This document shows, piece by piece, positions 52,045-61,076 of a stretch of DNA of 64,000 nt (within the stretch, counting starts at the first letter, position 1; each line of letters starts with the position of its first letter). Position numbers and translations under genes: made by a program. The stretch lies in NCBI GenBank assembly GCA_016792845.1, contig JAEUKH010000035.1:61376-125375 (forward strand), written 5' to 3'. The DNA is from Myxococcales bacterium (lineage in GTDB: Bacteria; Myxococcota_A; Polyangia; Polyangiales; Ga0077539). The notes under the pieces were generated by a model. The model had not been told where the DNA came from. It saw only the letters and a program-made list of their open reading frames with translations, and made no database searches.

Positions 52045-52879
52045 GGGCCTGGGCCACGGGGCGACCGGTCATCCGCGGGGGCGGCGTCACGCCGAGGGCG
52101 GCCATCGCCGTGGCGGCGGTGTCGGTGGTGCGAACCGGGGCGTCGAAATCACCGCGCTGAACCCCAGGGCCCCACGCGAGCCACGGGATGTGCAGGTCTT
52201 CGGGCGCGTGCGTGCCGTGTCGCCGACCGTGCCCGCCGTGGTCGGCGGTGACGATCACGAGCACCCGGTCGCTGCGCCGCGCGAGGGCCCCGAGCACCGT
52301 GCCGAAGCACACGTCGCTGCGGCCGATGGCCTGAAGGTACCGATCGCCCATCCAGCGGAAGCGATGCCCCGCGTCGTCGGGTTCTTCGAAATGAATGAAG
52401 GTAAGCCCCGCGGGCGCGCTCGCGAGATACTCGGCCGCCGCCGCTGCGACACGCTCACAAGACCAGTGCGGGAGCGACCACCGATCGAGCGAGCCGGGCA
52501 GCGCGATGTGCCTCAATTTAGGCTTTGCTACGAACATTGCGGCCGAAAAACCGAGATCGTGAAGGTGATAGAGCGCCGTCGGGGTGCGGAGAAAGCCGCG
52601 CTCGGGGTGAAAGTCGTCGAAGCTCATGGCGTGCTCGCGCACCTCGACCCCGGCGAGCATCGAGCTGTGCGAGGGGAGCGTGCTCGAATCGCCCACGGTC
52701 TCAGCGTGGGTCGCCCAAGCGCCCTCGCTGCGGAGACGGTGCAGGTTGGGCGCGTCGGCGGCCATCATGCCGTCAGGGCGCATGCCGTCGAAGGACACCA
52801 CCACGACGTGGTCGTAGGGGCGCTCGGCGGGCGCCGCGACGACGCTCGTGACCTGCATGGCGATCGCGGCGAGGAGCAT
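51929..52879 (-). CDS. secreted type I phosphodiesterase/nucleotide pyrophosphatase
   Basis: 316 aa. Short signal sequence (to about VVAAPA), then the alkaline-phosphatase superfamily core: VVVSFDGMRPDGM (metal Asp), STLPSHSSML (nucleophile Thr/Ser region), FEEPDDAGHRFRW and TADHGGHGRRHG (metal His/Asp). The C-terminal about 38 residues are only Pro/Ala/Ser/Gly; they come from the region antisense to the isochorismatase end and look like an extension gained by loss of an earlier stop. It probably hydrolyses phosphodiesters or pyrophosphates in the periplasm. Confidence 0.87.
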   Translation of the reverse strand: MLLAAIAMQVTSVVAAPAERPYDHVVVVSFDGMRPDGMMAADAPNLHRLRSEGAWATHAETVGDSSTLPSHSSMLAGVEVREHAMSFDDFHPERGFLRTPTALYHLHDLGFSAAMFVAKPKLRHIALPGSLDRWSLPHWSCERVAAAAAEYLASAPAGLTFIHFEEPDDAGHRFRWMGDRYLQAIGRSDVCFGTVLGALARRSDRVLVIVTADHGGHGRRHGTHAPEDLHIPWLAWGPGVQRGDFDAPVRTTDTAATAMAALGVTPPPRMTGRPVAQALSAGPRTAPPEASPTAPSAPPAQPPGSTPPGAAAAARP

Positions 52880-52925
52880 CGCCGGGCCCTATACCGCGTC
52901 TCGGCGCGGATGTGGTGCCCGACGC

Positions 52926-53288
52926 TCAAGCCCCGGGGTCGGGCGGGGTGTCGAAGCGCGGCGGCGCCGGAGGCACCCCCGAGCGAAAGAACGCGGCCGC
53001 GAGGAGCCACGGCACGAGCGAGCCCGCGAGCACGGTGACGTCGGCCGAGGCGGCGCACCCCGTGGGGATGAGCGCGTAACACCCGAGCGCGTGCAGAAAC
53101 CCGAGCAGGAGCATCACCGTGGCCCACTCGGTGCGATGCCCCGAGGCGGCCGCGCGGTCGCGCCAGCGCCACGCCGTCGCGGCGGCGACCAGGGCGACGA
53201 AGAGCAGCTTCGTGGCCAGCGTCGAGGCACGCTCGGCGCCCAAGCAAACCAGGTCTGCGCTCGCACCATCGTCCATCGGGGGAAACAT
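52926..53288 (-). CDS. small membrane protein, unknown
   Basis: 120 aa; a second ATG four codons later is equally possible. Three hydrophobic helices (TLATKLLFVALVAAATAW; WATVMLLLGFLHALGCYAL; VTVLAGSLVPWLLAAAFF) and a Pro-rich end. The helices are regular and the codon use fits the neighbours, so I take it as real. No family is recognised. It lies between the phosphodiesterase and a GT-C-like gene on the same strand. Confidence 0.6.
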   Translation of the reverse strand: MFPPMDDGASADLVCLGAERASTLATKLLFVALVAAATAWRWRDRAAASGHRTEWATVMLLLGFLHALGCYALIPTGCAASADVTVLAGSLVPWLLAAAFFRSGVPPAPPRFDTPPDPGA

Positions 53289-53341
53289 GGCCCGGCCGAG
53301 AGTAGTTCAGCTCGGGGGCGCTGCGGTACGCAATCCCGTGC

Positions 53342-55225
53342 TCAGGGCGCGCCGCCCCCGTAGAGCCGCGTGTCGTGGGCGGCTCGGTCGATCAAGCGCA
53401 GGCTGCGGAGCCGAACGCTCGCCGGGCACTCGAAGACCAGCTCGTTGATGCCCGAGTCGAAAGCACCCAGGTTCACCGCGGTCTCGTGGGCCTCGTCGCG
53501 CCCCGTCAGCATCACCGTGGCGGCCTCGCGTCGGCCGAAGAAGTGGCCCACCCGAAACCGCACCGGCGCCGCCGCGCTCGACCCGTCGGTGCGCTCGCCC
53601 CGGAGCGTCACCGCGGTGACCGACCACCACGCCACCGGAACGAGCACCCGGCCCCGCTGCCCCGCCGACAACACGAGGCCCTCAGCGTCGCGACGGAAGC
53701 CCTCTGCGACCACCGCGTCTTGCGAGGCGTCTGCGAAGTTGATGGTGTCGACCCCGCGCAGCCGAACGGGGCGGTAATCGTGCTCGAAGTACCCTCCCGT
53801 GGCGAGGCGATCGAAGGCCGCCGGGCCGAGGCCGTAGCGGAGCGCGAAGGCCGCCGTGGCAGGCCACACGAAGGGGTTGCCGATGCGGCTGTAGACCGCG
53901 TCGACCCCGAGCCGCGCCCCGACGCCGACGAGCTCGGGCATCGGCACCGGCGCGTTGTACGACACCCGACCGTCGAGGTTGCCCCGCGAGGCGCCCCAGT
54001 TGACGACGAAGAAGGGGCCGAGCGAGGCCGCCGCGAGGGCCGCCGCGAGACGACCCGGCGACGCGCTGAGCCACGCCCAAGCGCGGGCGAAGAAGACCGC
54101 CGCGAAGAGCACCGCGGGGGCGGCCATCACCGTCAGCCGACGGGCGCCGAAGCTCGCGTTGCCGTGCCAATCCATCGGGGCGCTGTTGATCACGTAATCG
54201 AGGGCCAGCGGCACGAGCAGCGCCGCCGCCCGGAGCCGCCACGAGCGGTCGCGGAGCAGCATCGCCGCGCCGAAGACGGGCAGCCACATGAGGGGGTTCC
54301 AGCTGAAGAGACCGCCGCGGGCGCCGAACATCAGGAGCCACGGGTGGGCGTGCGCGAGCTGGAGGTAGGCCCGCCCCTGGGGCACCACCCACCAGTGACC
54401 GTAGAGCTTCTTGTACGCGAGCAATTGCACCGAGAAGACCAGCGCAAACCCCAGCACCGCGAGGCCCCCGCGGAGCAGCACCCCGAGCGCCCGCCCCCGG
54501 TCGCCGCGCGCGTGCCAGAGCGACGCGACGAGGGAGCCCGCGAGCGAGAGCATCAGCAGCCCGCCTTGCGCCCGCATCAGCGCCGCGAAGCCCACGCAGA
54601 GGCCCGCGACGAACCAGTCGCGCGCGCCGTCGCGGGCGTGCGCCCGGAGCCAGCCGGCGAGCCCCACGGCCACCCCGAACGCCGCCCAGACGTGAGAGTA
54701 CCCCGGCACCAGGGTCGCGAAATGCAAGAGCGTCGAGCCGAACCCGAGGGTCAGCATCGCCGCCGCCGCCGCCCCCTCGCCCGCGAGCCGCGCGGCCGCC
54801 CGGCCCGCCAAGAGCAGCGTCAAGGCCCCGAGCACCGGCGCGAGGAAGAGCGTGTCGCGAAGCCACGGCCCGCTGCACCCGGTGCGCAGCGCCTCCTGCG
54901 CCGCCGTGAGGGGGTTGATGACCCTCATGAGCGCCAGGAGCGGCGCCCAAAGCAGCGCAGGGCCGAGGTAGAACGGGTTGGCCGGGCGACCGCCGCCCTC
55001 ATCCACGCCGACGTGCCAGGGGTCGCCGCAGAGGGCGTAGTCGTTGCGCAGGTCGAGGTCGCCGTCAAAGGCCAGCGAACGCGCAAAGACCCACGAATAG
55101 TGGGCGTCGCCGTGGGCCTGAACCGACTCGACCTGCGAGTACCTCAGCCAGTACACCGCCAACACGAAGACGAACGCCCACCCCGTCAGCGGCACCCGCG
55201 CCAGCCATCGCTTCATCAACGCCAT
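53342..55225 (-). CDS. GT-C-like integral membrane glycosyltransferase
   Basis: 627 aa from the ATG at MALMKRWL, preceded by a TACACC box; upstream in-frame ATGs lie in low-quality sequence that crosses the 19-bp near-palindrome. About eleven to twelve membrane helices. The first outer loop has QAHGDAHYSWVFARSLAFDGDLDLRNDY, the acidic motif of GT-C enzymes (PMT/ArnT/glycosyltransferase 39 clan). A C-terminal outer domain of about 180 residues is beta-rich (RVLVPVAWWSVTAVTLRGE; NLGAFDSGINELVFEC). It probably uses a polyprenyl-phosphate sugar. Substrate unknown. Confidence 0.7.
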   Translation of the reverse strand: MALMKRWLARVPLTGWAFVFVLAVYWLRYSQVESVQAHGDAHYSWVFARSLAFDGDLDLRNDYALCGDPWHVGVDEGGGRPANPFYLGPALLWAPLLALMRVINPLTAAQEALRTGCSGPWLRDTLFLAPVLGALTLLLAGRAAARLAGEGAAAAAMLTLGFGSTLLHFATLVPGYSHVWAAFGVAVGLAGWLRAHARDGARDWFVAGLCVGFAALMRAQGGLLMLSLAGSLVASLWHARGDRGRALGVLLRGGLAVLGFALVFSVQLLAYKKLYGHWWVVPQGRAYLQLAHAHPWLLMFGARGGLFSWNPLMWLPVFGAAMLLRDRSWRLRAAALLVPLALDYVINSAPMDWHGNASFGARRLTVMAAPAVLFAAVFFARAWAWLSASPGRLAAALAAASLGPFFVVNWGASRGNLDGRVSYNAPVPMPELVGVGARLGVDAVYSRIGNPFVWPATAAFALRYGLGPAAFDRLATGGYFEHDYRPVRLRGVDTINFADASQDAVVAEGFRRDAEGLVLSAGQRGRVLVPVAWWSVTAVTLRGERTDGSSAAAPVRFRVGHFFGRREAATVMLTGRDEAHETAVNLGAFDSGINELVFECPASVRLRSLRLIDRAAHDTRLYGGGAP

Positions 55226-55235
55226 CGCGCCGCGC

Positions 55236-55241
55236 GGTGTA
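55236..55241 (-). promoter_or_regulatory. TACACC -10-like box of the GT-C-like gene
   Basis: Minus-strand TACACC, 10 bases, then ATG at 55225, with no Shine-Dalgarno; the same hexamer as before the GT2 gene. Confidence 0.4.
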
Positions 55242-55314
55242 CACCGAAGCGCCGCCCGTCGCGAGGCATGTCGCGGCCCCCCCGATCGACGCGACCGCCG
55301 CCCCGCGCGAGACA

Positions 55315-55333
55315 ATGTATACACTGTGAACAT
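55315..55333. repeat. 19-bp near-palindrome, copy 4
   Basis: ATGTATACACTGTGAACAT, in the divergent promoter region. It is the only intergenic copy; it differs from copy 1 in two bases. Confidence 0.75.
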
Positions 55334-55467
55334 CGCCCCCGCGCGGGCACCCGGGGGGCCGCGAGAGGTCACGCGCGGGAGCTTTGTGATTGACCGCCTC
55401 GGTCGGCTTTGGTGGCATCACCGCGGTCGCCGCTCGCGTGAGGGCGACCTGAGGGAGAACGCTGTCG

Positions 55468-57267
55468 ATGGCCTACGACTCGATCGCCGCGAGGCTCTAT
55501 GCGCAAGCGCGCCTTCGCCCTGAGGAGCCCGCGTACTTCAACAAGGTCGGCGGCCGGTGGCGGGGCACCCGGTGGCGCGAGTACGCGGCCGAGGCGCGGC
55601 GGGCGGCGCGGGCGCTGGTGGCCATCGGGGTCGAGGCGGGCGAGACCGTGGCGCTCTTGGGCTTCAATCGGCCCGAGTGGGTGACGCTCTACCTCGCGGC
55701 GCTCTCGGTGGGTGCGGCGCCGGTGGGCATCTACACCACCTGTTCGGCGAGCGAGGTGGCGTACATCGTCGAGCACGCCGCGGCCAAGGTGCTGCTCGTC
55801 GAAGACATGGCCCAGTGGGCGAAATTCATCGAGGCGCGGCCGCAGATGGCGAGCGTCGTGCGGGTGGTCTTCTACCGCGACGCGGCGGCGGCCGACGACC
55901 CCGCGGCGGTGGGCTGGGAGGCCTTCCTCGCGCTCGGTGACGGCGTCGATGACGGCGAGGTCGAGGCGCGGCTCGCGGCCATCGAGCCCCATGACCTCGC
56001 GACCTTGATCTACACCTCGGGCACGACCGGCCCGCCCATGGGCGTGATGCTCTCGCACGCCACCGTCGCGTGGACCGCCGAGGCCGCGCAGCGGCTCACC
56101 GGGGCCGAGGCGGGCGAGGTGCTGCTGTCGTACCTCCCGCTCTCGCACATCGCCGAGCAGATGCTCACCGTGCACGGCGGGGTCACGGTAGGCCTGACGG
56201 TCTATTTTGCCGAGTCGATGGCCACCGTGCGCGACGACCTCCTGGCCTCGCAGCCGTCGGTCTTCTTCGGAGTCCCGCGGATCTGGGAGAAGTTCTACGC
56301 GGCGCTCTCGGTGCGGCTCGCGCAGGCGACCGGCGCGAAGAAGCACCTCGTCGCCTGGGCCCGTTGGGCCGCGCGAAATTACCATCAGCGCGCCGACCGC
56401 AGCGAGCCCGTGCCGCCCGGCGTGCGCGCGCAATACCGCCTCGCCCAGCGGCTCGTGTTCTCGAAGCTGAAGCCCGCCCTGGGGCTCGGCAACGCGCGGA
56501 TGTGCGTGAGCGGCGCGGCGCCGGTGGGGCGCGAGGTGCTCGAGTTCTTCCAGAGCCTCGATGTGCCGATCCGCGAGGTGTACGGCCAGAGCGAAGACTG
56601 CGGCCCGACCTCGTTCAACATGCCCGGGGCGACGAAGCTCGGCACCGTGGGCCGGGCCATCCCGGGCGTCACCGTGCGCCTCGCCGACGACGGCGAGCTC
56701 CTCGTGCGCGGCCCCAACGTCTTTCTCGGGTACTACAAAGACGCCGCGGCCACCGACGAGACCCTGCGCGACGGCTGGCTCCACTCGGGCGACCTCGCCC
56801 AGTGCGACGACGAGGGCTTCATCACCATCACCGGGCGAAAGAAAGAGATCCTCATTACTTCGGGCGGCAAGAACATCACCCCGAAGAACGCCGAAGAGGC
56901 CCTCAAGGCGCACCCCCTCGTCGCCGAGGCCGTGCTCATCGGCGACCGACGCCCCTACCTCGTGGCCCTCGTGGTGGTGTCACCCGAAGGCCTCGCCGAG
57001 CTCGCGACGCAAGAAGGGCTCGACCCCGCCGCCCTCACCCAAAGCGGCGGCGAACACCCCGCGGTGCGGGCCGTCGTCGACACCCTCGTCGCGCGCTACA
57101 ACCAAAGCGTCGCCAGGGTCGAGACGATCAAGAAGTTTGCCATCCTCCCGAGGCCCCTCGACCTCGAACACGATGAGCTCACCCCGTCGCTGAAAATCAA
57201 GCGTCGGGTGGTGCTCAAGAACTGGGCCGACACCATCGAGGCCCTCTACGCAGAGGCCGACGCGTAG
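55468..57267 (+). CDS. long-chain acyl-CoA synthetase (AMP-forming)
   Basis: 599 aa; GAGGGAGAA lies about 8 bases before the ATG. ANL superfamily: A3 P-loop TSGTTGPPMGVMLSH, A5 region YGQSEDCGPTSFN, hinge TGRKKEILITSGGKN and the C-terminal catalytic Lys region LTPSLKIKRR (K576/K578). The size and end fit FadD15/long-chain synthetases. Unusual: residue 191 in the P-loop is Met where nearly all relatives have Lys (TTGxPKG). It activates fatty acids with ATP and CoA. Confidence 0.92.
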   Translation: MAYDSIAARLYAQARLRPEEPAYFNKVGGRWRGTRWREYAAEARRAARALVAIGVEAGETVALLGFNRPEWVTLYLAALSVGAAPVGIYTTCSASEVAYIVEHAAAKVLLVEDMAQWAKFIEARPQMASVVRVVFYRDAAAADDPAAVGWEAFLALGDGVDDGEVEARLAAIEPHDLATLIYTSGTTGPPMGVMLSHATVAWTAEAAQRLTGAEAGEVLLSYLPLSHIAEQMLTVHGGVTVGLTVYFAESMATVRDDLLASQPSVFFGVPRIWEKFYAALSVRLAQATGAKKHLVAWARWAARNYHQRADRSEPVPPGVRAQYRLAQRLVFSKLKPALGLGNARMCVSGAAPVGREVLEFFQSLDVPIREVYGQSEDCGPTSFNMPGATKLGTVGRAIPGVTVRLADDGELLVRGPNVFLGYYKDAAATDETLRDGWLHSGDLAQCDDEGFITITGRKKEILITSGGKNITPKNAEEALKAHPLVAEAVLIGDRRPYLVALVVVSPEGLAELATQEGLDPAALTQSGGEHPAVRAVVDTLVARYNQSVARVETIKKFAILPRPLDLEHDELTPSLKIKRRVVLKNWADTIEALYAEADA

Positions 57268-57320
57268 CCCGATCGCCGCCGCGGCGAATCACCGCGGGGT
57301 CTCGTACGTCGAGAGGCGAC

Positions 57321-58535
57321 ATGAACACCTTGCTTCGCTTGCGGGCCCTCGCCCCCGCCCTCGCCCTCGCGCTCTCGACAGGGTCGGCCTCGGCGCAGGT
57401 CGGGGCGCGGATCGAACCCCTCGCCGCCGACACCCTCGCCGCCCTGAGGCCCCTCGCCGCCCGCGGCGCCGCGGCCCTCGTGCTCGACCCTGACGGCGGC
57501 CCGCGGGCCCGAATCACCGTGGCCATGCCCGTGCGGGCCCCCCTCGCGACGGTGCGCGGGGTGATCACCCAGGCCGAGGCGTGGCCTAGCTTCTTGCCCG
57601 CCCTCGGGGCCGTCACGACGCTCTCGACGCACCAGCGGCACGCCGCCCATCGCATGGAGATCCGCGCGGGAATTCTCGACATCCGCGCCGACACGCAGCT
57701 CCACGAGGTGAGCGATCGGCGCGTCGATTTCACCATTGTTTCGAGCGATTTCGGGCCCGCCGCGGCGCGCTGGGATCTCATCCCTGACGGGCCCGACCAG
57801 ACCTTCGTGGTGCTCACCGGGTGGAGCGACCCCTCGCAGGGGCACTGGCTCTTGCAGCGGGCCGCGGGCTCGAACCCCACCGCCACCGCGGGGATGAACG
57901 TCGCCATCGACCTCGTGCTCGCCCTCGGTGTGCGTCGCCGCGCCGAGCGCCTCGCGGGCGTCAACCCGAGCGACCGCCCGGCCTACGCGCTCTCTGACGC
58001 GGGCGTGCCCGCTCCCCCCGAGCGCGGCCCGTGGGATGAGCTCTCGCGCCGTTGGTACACCCTCGCCTTCACCCTCGCGCCCGACGGGGCCGTGACCGGC
58101 ATCAGCACCCTCGCCCGCACCGGCGCCTCGGCCGAGCGGGTGGGCGCGCGGGTGGCCGAGGTCGCGCGGTGGCAAGAGCACCTCCCGTCGGTGCGCGAGA
58201 CCCGCGCCCTCGATGCGGGTCGGGTGGCGCTCACCCTGCGCTCGCCCTTCGATCAAGGTCAGGGCACAGTGACGGCGCGGCGCCTCGCGCCCGGGGTCAC
58301 CGAGGTCGAGGGCGACTCGGGCGACCTCCGCGGCTACCGCTGGCGGTGGGACGTCGACGCCCGCGGCCCCGACGACACCCTCGTGACCCTCACCGGCGGC
58401 GTCGAGCCCGGCCTCGCGGCCCTCATGCCCCGCACCGCCGCGTCGCGTGAGCCCTTCCTCTACGCGGGCCTCTCGGGCTTGCGGCAGCTCCTCTGGATGC
58501 GCGCCATGTTGGCAGGCCTGCACGCCGGCGAGTGA
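57321..58535 (+). CDS. secreted protein with two START/SRPBCC-like domains
   Basis: 404 aa. GAGAGG lies before the ATG; a TACGTC box is 10 bases upstream. The signal peptide ends near ASAQ (residue 26). Two SRPBCC-like halves follow: about 62-205 (RITVAMPVRAPLATVRGVITQAEAWPSFLPAL) and about 235-390 (EVARWQEHLPSVRETRAL; RWRWDVDARGPDDTLVTLTG). START/SRPBCC domains bind lipids or other hydrophobic ligands. It is downstream of the acyl-CoA synthetase (53 bp), so a lipid role is plausible. Confidence 0.75.
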   Translation: MNTLLRLRALAPALALALSTGSASAQVGARIEPLAADTLAALRPLAARGAAALVLDPDGGPRARITVAMPVRAPLATVRGVITQAEAWPSFLPALGAVTTLSTHQRHAAHRMEIRAGILDIRADTQLHEVSDRRVDFTIVSSDFGPAAARWDLIPDGPDQTFVVLTGWSDPSQGHWLLQRAAGSNPTATAGMNVAIDLVLALGVRRRAERLAGVNPSDRPAYALSDAGVPAPPERGPWDELSRRWYTLAFTLAPDGAVTGISTLARTGASAERVGARVAEVARWQEHLPSVRETRALDAGRVALTLRSPFDQGQGTVTARRLAPGVTEVEGDSGDLRGYRWRWDVDARGPDDTLVTLTGGVEPGLAALMPRTAASREPFLYAGLSGLRQLLWMRAMLAGLHAGE

Positions 58536-58638
58536 GGGCCGGGGCGCCGCGTCGCACCTTCGCGGGGCGACAGCGTCTGCACACGCGCCTCGCGCCCGAT
58601 CGATGTCTCTGCGGCCGTGCAGCGGCGCGCCGTTGGTG

Positions 58639-58644
58639 TACCTT
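58639..58644 (+). promoter_or_regulatory. TACCTT -10-like box, leaderless start of the SGNH gene
   Basis: GGTGTACCTT, 6 bases, then GTG at 58651, with no Shine-Dalgarno. It decides the start of the SGNH lipoprotein, placing the signal peptide right at the N-terminus. Confidence 0.45.
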
Positions 58645-58650
58645 TCGCGG

Positions 58651-59820
58651 GTGCGCCTGACCCGACTTGCTCTGCTTACGCTGGCGACGCTGCTGCCCGC
58701 ACTCCAAGCGTGCAGCCCCAACGACAACAACGTGGTCGATTTCGACACCGGCCCGGCGATCGACCGTCGGCCCCCCGTTGACAGCGGCGTCGCGGCCACC
58801 GACGACGTCGAAGTCATCGCAGATTCAACGGTCTCGGTTGATCGCGGCGAGGCTGTCGATGCGGGCTTCGACGCGGGCTTCGACGCGGGCACAGACCTCG
58901 GCCGCGACGCGGGTTCGGGGCCCCTCGATGCGGGGCGCGACTCGGGCTCGGGCACCGTCGATGTGGGCCGCGACACAGGCTCAGGGCCGGTCGATGTGGG
59001 CCGCGACACGGGCCCGGCGCCGGTCGACGCGGGGCCGAGCCGCTGCGCCCAGCCCCCGACGCCCATCGACGTCGCGGTGGCGCCCTTCAGCGGCGCGGTG
59101 ATTGCGCGGGTGCGCGCGATCCGCGGGGCGAGCAGCACCAACCGCGCGACGGTGTTCGCCAAGATCGGCGACAGCATCACCGAGGCGGGGGGCTTCCTCA
59201 CAGACATCGGCCAGGGGTGGTTTAGCCTCGGCAATTGGGGCTGCCTCGAAGGCACCATCAGCTATTTTCGCCAGACCTCGCTCTCGGGGGGCAACAGCTT
59301 CACCCGCGCCAGCGTCGCGGCCATGGGGGGCTGGGTGAGCAGCCAGATCGTCCAGGGTGACCCCAATAGCCCCCTCCAGGCCGAGCTCAACGCGACGCGG
59401 CCCGCGTACGCGATCATCATGGTGGGCACCAACGACCTCGACCGCGGCGGGCCCGACCCGCTCATCACCAACCTCACGCGCATCGCCGTGGTGTGCGAGA
59501 CCTTCGGCACGGTGCCGGTGCTGTCGACGATCCCCGATCGCCGCGACCAGAGCCTGCCGGCCTCGCGGGTGGCAGAGTTCAACGACCGCATCAGGGCCCT
59601 CGCCGCGAGCCGCAACCTGCCGCTCATCGACTACTGGGCGGCGATGCGCCCGCTGCCGAACAACGGCATCGACACCGACGGCATCCACCCGTCGATCTTT
59701 CGCCGCGACGGCGTGGCCGAGGCGGGCTACCTCACCGACGCGGCGCTCCAGTTCGGCTACAACATGCGCAACCTCACGGCGGTGCTGATGCTCGACCGCC
59801 TCCGCGCCCTCTCACCCTGA
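58651..59820 (+). CDS. SGNH/GDSL hydrolase lipoprotein
   Basis: 389 aa from the GTG. The lipobox LLPALQAC has Cys21. An Asp/Gly/Arg-rich linker (about 65-125) has repeats D-x-G-R-D-x-G-S-G. The SGNH domain has GDSIT with catalytic Ser175, the Gly in block II (MGGWVS), GTND in block III and D343-x2-H346 (DGIHPS) in block V. Such enzymes deacetylate or cleave esters on glycans or lipids at the cell surface. The neighbouring genes include an acetyltransferase and a glycosidase. Confidence 0.88.
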   Translation: MRLTRLALLTLATLLPALQACSPNDNNVVDFDTGPAIDRRPPVDSGVAATDDVEVIADSTVSVDRGEAVDAGFDAGFDAGTDLGRDAGSGPLDAGRDSGSGTVDVGRDTGSGPVDVGRDTGPAPVDAGPSRCAQPPTPIDVAVAPFSGAVIARVRAIRGASSTNRATVFAKIGDSITEAGGFLTDIGQGWFSLGNWGCLEGTISYFRQTSLSGGNSFTRASVAAMGGWVSSQIVQGDPNSPLQAELNATRPAYAIIMVGTNDLDRGGPDPLITNLTRIAVVCETFGTVPVLSTIPDRRDQSLPASRVAEFNDRIRALAASRNLPLIDYWAAMRPLPNNGIDTDGIHPSIFRRDGVAEAGYLTDAALQFGYNMRNLTAVLMLDRLRALSP

Positions 59821-59834
59821 TCAAAGCACGCGCC

Positions 59835-61076
59835 ATGCAAGACGCATTGACCCTCTGCCGCCCCGACGCGTCGTCGCTTGGGCCCCTGGCCGAGGTCGCC
59901 CACCGCGCATTCAGGCTCGACCCGGTGAGCGACCACTGGCACACCCACATCGCGCAGAACCCCTATGTTCACCGCGGCGATGCGGTGTCGGTGTCGTGCG
60001 GCGAGACCCCCGTCGGCGCCGCCTTCGGCCTCGACTTCGAGATGACCTACCGCGGTCGCGCGCTCTCGATGCTGGGCGTGGCCGGCGTGGCCGTACGGCC
60101 CGAGTACCGCCGCCGCGGCATCGCCGACATGATGATGAAGAGCCTCGTGGCCGAGGCCCGCACCCGGCGCTACGCGGTGTCGCTCTTGCACCCCTTCTCG
60201 CAGCGCTACTATGCGCGCTTCGGGTACGCGCGGGTCGAGTCGACCGAGGTGCTGCGGGCCGCGCCTTCGCAGTTCTTCAGCTCGCCCCTCGCGGCGCGGG
60301 TCGAGGCCCTCGACCTCACCCGTGGGGCCGAGGTGCTGAAGCAGCTCTACGCGCAGTCTCGCGGCGACGGCGCGCTCACCCGCGACGCCTGGTGGTGGCA
60401 GCACCGGGTGCTCAGGCCCAACACCGACGCGGCGGTGTTTCGCGAGCCCGGCTCCGACGCGATCACGGGCTATGTGCTCTTCATGGTGCCCGGCGCGCCG
60501 GGGTACCCGCGGCAGCATCTCGTCGTGCGCGAGCTCATCGCAACAACCCCCGCGGCCCACCAGGGGCTCTGCGGGTGGCTCGCGGCCCTCGGCGACCAGT
60601 TCGCCGTCGTGCGGTGGTCGCTCCCGTTGGGGAGCGCGCAGACCGTGCTCCGCGAGCACGGCGTCGTCGATGCGCCCGAGAGCTACCTGCCCTTCGACCC
60701 CATGGCGGTGGTGGCGGGCGGGATGATGGCGCGCTTGATCGACGTTGCCGGGGCGCTAAGGGCCCATGCGGGCCTCGCGAGCCTGCCCGATGGCCCCGGC
60801 TTCGGTCTCGACCTCGGCGACCCTCTTGGGCCCGCTCCGTTCGATTCGTACGATGTGCGGCTTGGGCCCGCGGGGGTCGAGGTCGCGCCGGGGCGTCGCG
60901 AGGGGCTGCGGGTCGAGATCGGCATCGGCGCGATGACCCAGCTGTACTTCAGCGCCGCGCGGCTCGCAGACCTCGTGGCGATGGGTCGCGCGGTGGCGCC
61001 CGCCGAGCTGGTGGCGCGGCTCGACCCGCTCTTCGCGGGCGCGCGTCTCTGCCTCGGCTCAGGAAACTACTTTTGA
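59835..61076 (+). CDS. Eis-like GNAT N-acetyltransferase
   Basis: 413 aa. N-terminal GNAT domain with VAGVAVRPEYRRRGIADMMM (acetyl-CoA pyrophosphate loop R/Q-x2-G-x-G/A type) and LHPFSQRYYARFGYARV. A second GNAT-like and SCP2-like C-terminal part follows and ends in an aromatic carboxyl terminus (GSGNYF), as in Eis. Eis enzymes acetylate several amines on aminoglycosides and other substrates. It starts 14 bp after the SGNH stop and overlaps the next gene by 4 bp. Confidence 0.87.
   Translation: MQDALTLCRPDASSLGPLAEVAHRAFRLDPVSDHWHTHIAQNPYVHRGDAVSVSCGETPVGAAFGLDFEMTYRGRALSMLGVAGVAVRPEYRRRGIADMMMKSLVAEARTRRYAVSLLHPFSQRYYARFGYARVESTEVLRAAPSQFFSSPLAARVEALDLTRGAEVLKQLYAQSRGDGALTRDAWWWQHRVLRPNTDAAVFREPGSDAITGYVLFMVPGAPGYPRQHLVVRELIATTPAAHQGLCGWLAALGDQFAVVRWSLPLGSAQTVLREHGVVDAPESYLPFDPMAVVAGGMMARLIDVAGALRAHAGLASLPDGPGFGLDLGDPLGPAPFDSYDVRLGPAGVEVAPGRREGLRVEIGIGAMTQLYFSAARLADLVAMGRAVAPAELVARLDPLFAGARLCLGSGNYF

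Larger units (their letters stand above)
55226..55467. promoter_or_regulatory. divergent promoter region with 19-bp near-palindrome
   Basis: 242 bp between the GT-C-like gene (left) and an acyl-CoA synthetase gene (right). It contains TACACC on the minus strand (55236-55241) 10 bases before the GT-C ATG, near-palindrome copy 4, and the Shine-Dalgarno-like GAGGGAGAA just upstream of the right-hand ATG. Confidence 0.5.

Noticed and set aside
1193..55333. The palindrome as parS
   Set aside because: parS is TGTTTCACGTGAAACA; the spacing and centre here are different.
53375..55393. 672-codon open frame on the plus strand, antisense to the GT-C-like gene
   Set aside because: High G+C keeps antisense frames open. 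The product is Arg/Glu/Pro/His-rich without any domain, while the minus strand gives a clear membrane protein.
57246..59258. 670-codon open frame on the minus strand over the START-like and SGNH genes
   Set aside because: Runs across two genes with clear signal peptides and motifs; no domain in the product.
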